A stretch of DNA of 64,000 nt from Chlorocebus sabaeus (taxonomy: Eukaryota > Chordata > Mammalia > Primates > Cercopithecidae), in NCBI RefSeq assembly GCF_047675955.1, contig NC_132925.1, positions 23,832,688 to 23,896,687 of the forward strand. Direction: 5' to 3'. The notes below the pieces were generated by a model. That model worked only from the letters and a program-made list of their open reading frames with translations, was not told the origin of the DNA and ran no database searches. This document shows, one piece after another, positions 59,929 to 64,000 of this stretch (its first letter is position 1; the number at the start of each line of letters is the position of its first letter). Made by a program: the position numbers and the translations under genes.

Positions 59929-60019
59929 ACACACACATAATTTTGCCATTTCAAGAATGGTATCTTAACGGAATTGTACATAATGTGACTTTTTAGAATT
60001 TGTTTATTTCACCCAGCAT
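59146..60019. other. Anonymous DNA with a compound TA/CA microsatellite
   Basis: Nothing named except the microsatellite at 59871-59938 and an A-run at about 59566-59580. The frame at 59687-59968 translates the microsatellite and is not a gene. Confidence 0.5.
59871..59938 (+). repeat. (TA)n(CA)n compound microsatellite
   Basis: About nine AT units, then about seventeen uninterrupted CA units, an ATA break, and seven more CA units. Confidence 0.97.
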
Positions 60020-60430
60020 AAAGTCCTTAAAATCACTGATAGGATTTTCAGAGGAGAGATTGACTTCAGTGCCTTTGATGTTCCAGAAGCAGTATCAAGG
60101 AGTGATTGCCAGCAGCTGCTGGCTACGGCTTCCAGTAGCTCTGAAGGCTGGAAGAAAGAGCAGTTGCAGGCCTCAGAAGCCTTTGGAGGTTCTGACGCTG
60201 GCAATTTCCAGCAGGCTCAGTGTCACATGCACCTTGAATTCTGGAAACACCATCTTCCTTCCTCTGTTTTTTCTAGCCGTCTTGGATGGGAGATATGTCT
60301 TGAAATTATCTCTTAGTTGAATGTCTCCCTTTTTCTCCTTCTACCTTTCTAATACCTTTGTAACCAGCATTTAATATTTTTTGTATTAATTTCCTATCAT
60401 GACTTCTCTTTTCCTGGGGAACCCTGATAG
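60020..60430. repeat. Probable ancient repeat, family unresolved
   Basis: GC-richer than its neighbours, with a layout I have seen in old LTR-like repeats ('ccagcaggctcagtgtcac', 'accagcatttaatatt', 'cctggggaaccctgat'). The forward frame at 60000-60320 (106 codons) and the reverse frame at 60004-60204 lie in it and have no domain, so I do not call a gene. Confidence 0.4.
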
Positions 60431-61739
60431 AGCATAATCGAACAGTACTGATGTTAAGGAACTAACCACATACAGTACTGTAAAAGCATACTGATAGCAT
60501 CCATAGTGTTGCTAATATTAATAATAAAATAGTTGTTTGTATTGGGAATATGTTTTATGCTAGGCATTTTGCATAATAGCTACCTTTCACATAGCTTACA
60601 CACATGAGAGGCAATAAAAAAAGTGAAGAAGAGTAATGTTACGCCAGCTTTGAACATAACCCTTTGGTAATTGTAGAAAAGCATTTTCCATGTGAATTTG
60701 ATGAATAAAAAATTAAAGTCAATGCTCTGAGTCAATTCTTTTGAAGCTAACCTACCTCACGTGACAACTCACTTAGAAGTCCGATGGCCATGCAACTGTC
60801 ACTATGGCTAAGTTTTTGATGTTTAATGACAGAAGCCAAACATGCTGCCAATCAAATGGCCTGGTGCTATATGCTCACATTGTAAAATGCTGCCCTGTCA
60901 GGAATTTCAGACGCCAAGTCCAATTCAATATTCTTTAACTTGTGAAAAATATTTTTGGCACTATACTTTATGTGTGCTGAAAAGTCATTCTCAATATGAA
61001 TAATTTGGTGTTGCCATTTGAGGCCTTGTGCAGCTGGCAACTTTGGTTTCCTACACAGCTTAGAATGCCAATAATGCCAATGGCCTAGTTTAATAATTGA
61101 TTACCTACGTGAAAGAAACTTTATGTTTTGCTTTGAATTGCTATATTTTTTTTACAAAGCCCTCTCTAAAACAGAGAAAATTGCATTAAAATCCCCTAAT
61201 TTATTAAAAAACAAAGTTTTTATTCCTCTGGGAAAAAAATTGCATATTTCTTAATAAGCTTAGTTATCTAAATCTTATTAATCAGTTACTGTGATTATTA
61301 ATAATTTCTTCATGAATTTTAAGTGATAACTCTACCCTAGACTGAGTTATTTCTAACAGTAATTGTACTTCATAATAATTATATCATATATTTTATATTT
61401 ATATTTTACATCATTTTTGTTTTTGAAATTGGTTAAGCAATGTTGAATATATATATTTGTATATGTAGAATATGTATATTCTAACCATGTGTATAAGTTT
61501 CTTGAAGACAAATATGAATATACTGGTATTTGTGTATATAAACTCTTGCACTAACAAAATCTTACACTAACTTGTATCTTTCTGTGTTTAAATATTCAAA
61601 ATTACAAATTTAATAGTGAATTGAGAAAGCCTACCTGCTTGGACTAGAGAATTATGCATCATCGAAATATTCAAGCTCCTTTGATCATGGATTCCATCTG
61701 GTTTAGGTGTTCTCTCTGCTTTATTAGCTAGTGATGAAA
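60431..61739. other. About 1.3 kb without a recognised repeat
   Basis: No element assigned. The part at 60640-61330 has mixed composition and clustered homeodomain-type sites (see findings). The end (61430-61500) has short TA-rich runs. Confidence 0.5.
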
Positions 61740-61744
61740 CTGGA

Positions 61745-62168
61745 TTATATTTATTCAACAAATACTGAGTCTGTACTAATCCCCAGGAGAAACAAAGCAC
61801 TCAAGGTGACAAAGAACGTCCCTACCCTCATAAAACTTTGATTCAAAAGAGTATATATATATATATAAAAGAAAATATTAAATGAAAAGATAATTATTGT
61901 CTTATTTTAAATCTTAAAAATATATTTATCTTAAACTATATATTTTATATAAAAAATAAACTTTATCATGAAAATAATGTCAAAGTCACAGAAATATAAT
62001 GATTTGAGGAAGAGTGATTTTAAATCAGTTGATAAGTATATCCTCTTTAGAAGACATAATATTTAAGCTGAGAAGTGAATTAATTTTTAAATAACCAGCA
62101 TGTTATCAGCACAAAGTCATGGAGGAAGGAATATGCTTGAATGACTTGGAAAAGGCAGGTGGGCATTA

Positions 62169-62216
<48 letters not shown>

Positions 62217-62460
62217 TGTTTTGATTTTGAGTTAGAGTTAGTAGATTTTATACCAAGAGCAATATGAGTATTTTTTTTGGTTTTGTATAAGGAAGTAATC
62301 TTTTCTTATTTAAATTTATAATAAAGGATCTATATGGTGTTGTGGAAAAAGAACTGGAGGTGGTAAAACAACGATTTCTTTAGTCCAGGAAAGAAGTAAT
62401 GGTCATTTAGGATGGTACCAATGAATATAAAGAGAAACAGTCTCCTAAAAATATTTGCTG
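61745..62460. repeat. Ancient L2-associated repeat, split by a (TG)n run
   Basis: 'tttattcaacaaatactgag' and 'gtccctaccctcataaaact' (61745-61840), 'atttaagctgagaagtgaat' (62062) and 'ggaactggaggtgg'-like wording with 'tagtccaggaaagaagtaat' (62381) follow one another as in a long mammalian repeat I cannot name with certainty. (TA)n at 61851-61868. Confidence 0.5.
62171..62215 (+). repeat. (TG)22 microsatellite
   Basis: Forty-five bases of uninterrupted TG. Long, pure dinucleotide runs are usually polymorphic in length. Confidence 0.97.
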
Positions 62461-62948
62461 ATGATAAGAGATAGAAAGGGGGCGTGTTAATAAATACTTT
62501 AGGCAAACTTAATGGGAAAACTCCTTAAAAATGTTCAGAAAATTTCCATTTATGTCAAACTTTACTAATTATAACTCAAATCTTGCTTAATTAAATCATC
62601 TCAACAGTTATATGAAATAATTATTCTTACCCTACTCTGTAGATGAATTCACTGAACTTCAAGAATATTAAGCCAATGTCTAAAGATCACAAAAATTTCT
62701 TTAAGGCAGAGTTTGTAATGTAAGATACAGTTCAAAAACCTATGTTGACCATGCAGTAGACATACTACCAAACACAATTTGGATCAAGTGTTTTGGCAAC
62801 TGGAGATTACTGAGATGGAAGATGTTTTTAACATTAAAGTTGCTTCTAACTATGCATAACTAAAATAAACTATCTGTGCTTTATGATACAAATTAGCAAA
62901 AATCCCATTTTTTAAAAAAACCTTACTTTTATAAAGTCATTTTATATG
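62461..62948. other. Anonymous intergenic DNA
   Basis: No feature recognised. Confidence 0.5.
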
Positions 62949-63180
62949 TTTTTTTTTTTTTTTTCATAGAAGCTCATGCCATTCTCCTGCCTCAGCCTCC
63001 TGAATAGCTGGGACTACAGACGCCCGGCACCACGCCCCACTAATTTTGTTTTTGTATTTTTAGTAGAGATGGGGTTTCACTGTGTTAACCAGGATGGTCT
63101 CGATCTCCTGACCTCGTGATCTGCCTGCCTCAGCCTCCCAAAGTGCTGGGATTACAGGCATGATCCACCGCACCTGGCCT
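62949..63180 (-). mobile_element. Alu, reverse strand, with a deletion next to its tail
   Basis: A T16 tail (62949-62964) is followed by 'agaagctcatgccattctcc', so about 80-90 bases of the right arm between the tail and the TCACGCCATTCTCC box are missing. The rest, including the complete left arm, is intact to 63180. Confidence 0.9.
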
Positions 63181-63830
63181 AAATTTTTTTGAATGACCAG
63201 AAAAATTCATTCTTCATCACCACATAATTTAATGCTGTGAAAATTTGGGGTTTAATGTAAAATGTTTAGCAAGGGATTAATTAGCAAGTTAACCAAGTTA
63301 ACCAAGTTAATATTGATACTAACAATATCAATAGTATTGATATTGTTATATGTATGTTAGTTATTAATTATTAAGCACTTCTTAAGTGTTCCTTTCCACA
63401 GTTCTTGCATTTACTTTTTAAAATTATACTATGAGATAGAAAATATGTTGATTTTCCAATGAGGATATTAAGATGAAAGCTCAAAAAAAAAAAAAAAAAA
63501 GTAAACCTTCTATGTAAAAAAAAAAAATCCATATAAAATGATTTCATCTGTATCCTGTGGAAAGAGTTATAGTGGTTAGATTCACATTTGTTTTGACTTG
63601 TCTAAAAATAAATCTTTTCTTGTATATGCTTAATTCATTTTATTCATGCAAATATACCCACACCCTATTAATAATACTTCTGGAATTATGTCTAATAGTG
63701 CCTCTTGTTTGTGGAATATAGAAAACCTAAAACTTTTTACATGTGTAGTCATAAAACTGCAAAACTTAGTTTACAGAACTATAAATGTTAAATTACTCAA
63801 AAATATATTTTGAAAAATGCACGAATTCTA
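63181..63830. other. Anonymous AT-rich DNA with a perfect hairpin and A-runs
   Basis: Contains a tandem 'accaagtta' pair near 63290-63310, a 13-base-arm inverted repeat at 63320-63348, and A-runs at 63483-63500 and 63517-63528. Confidence 0.55.
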
Positions 63831-64000
63831 AGTGTACAACTCAACAAATTTTTCCCAAATTAATACACTCCTGTGACTGCCACCCAGGTCAAAAAAGGAA
63901 ATACTGCCATCAAACTGGAAGCCTCTGCCTCCCCGCCTCCCTTTCAACATCAGTATCTTCACTTAAAAAATTTATGGTTAGTTTTGTTTATTCTGGGTCT
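63831..64000 (-). repeat. L1M 3' untranslated fragment, running off the window
   Basis: 'tgtgactgccacccaggtca' with 'ggaaatactgccatcaaac' and 'ctggaagcctctgcctccc' is the reverse complement of an old L1 3' region. Continues past the right edge. Confidence 0.65.

Noticed and set aside
60000..60320. 106-codon forward open frame as a possible small gene
   Set aside because: Sits in a probable ancient repeat, has an opposing frame of similar quality, and no domain or splice context.
1..64000. tRNA, rRNA, snRNA or 7SL genes and CRISPR arrays
   Set aside because: No cloverleaf, internal promoter boxes outside Alu/MIR, or regularly spaced repeats were seen. Apparent 7SL similarity is only that of Alu.
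1..64000. A new biological system
   Set aside because: Every structured signal I found is explained by known transposon, retroviral or simple-repeat processes. The two repeat-free blocks are only candidates for regulatory function.

Overview
The window is a gene-poor, AT-rich stretch of primate nuclear DNA. I found no convincing protein-coding gene: every open frame is about 130 codons or shorter, and the long ones fall in Alu, LINE-1 or retroviral sequence or in anonymous AT-rich DNA. Three Alu copies (about 3991, 19052 and 32574) carry the left-arm variant CTCAAGCC, two of them with GAGACGGG, where the usual human AluY reads CTCACGCC and GAGGCGGG. These variants typify the young AluY lineages of Old World monkeys, so the source is most likely a cercopithecid (macaque, baboon or relative) rather than human. 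No bacterial, CRISPR or operon-like structure is present.

Layout. 1-5,400: old L1M fragments, an L1PA 3' end with an AluY in its A-rich tail, and a MIR. 6,140-7,333: a Tigger1-like DNA transposon flanked by TA. 8,700-13,200: AluJ, MER5A, a MIR split by a shrunken Alu, and a solo LTR. 13,165-17,290: L1M pieces. 18,780-22,855: one internally deleted primate L1 carrying two Alus and a long solo LTR. 22,860-26,912: L1M, an unnamed repeat and an MLT1 LTR. 28,982-31,762: an L1 whose 5' part is inverted. 32,574-35,830: AluY, and an L1M with an Alu inside. 38,810-44,400: L2, L1M, a hAT transposon end and two reverse-strand L1M pieces. 44,707-49,108: a minus-strand class I endogenous retrovirus with two LTRs, gag remnants only, and pol and env missing. 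49,109-64,000: mostly anonymous DNA with scattered Alu, L1M, L2-like repeats, one more LTR inside an L1M, and two long dinucleotide repeats.

There is no functional gene set. The value of the window is as a record of layered transposition. The only stretches I would test for host function are the repeat-free segments near 50,640-50,880 and 60,640-61,330. Subfamily names come from memory of consensus sequences. Boundaries of old repeats are accurate to tens of bases at best. I saw no novel biological system.
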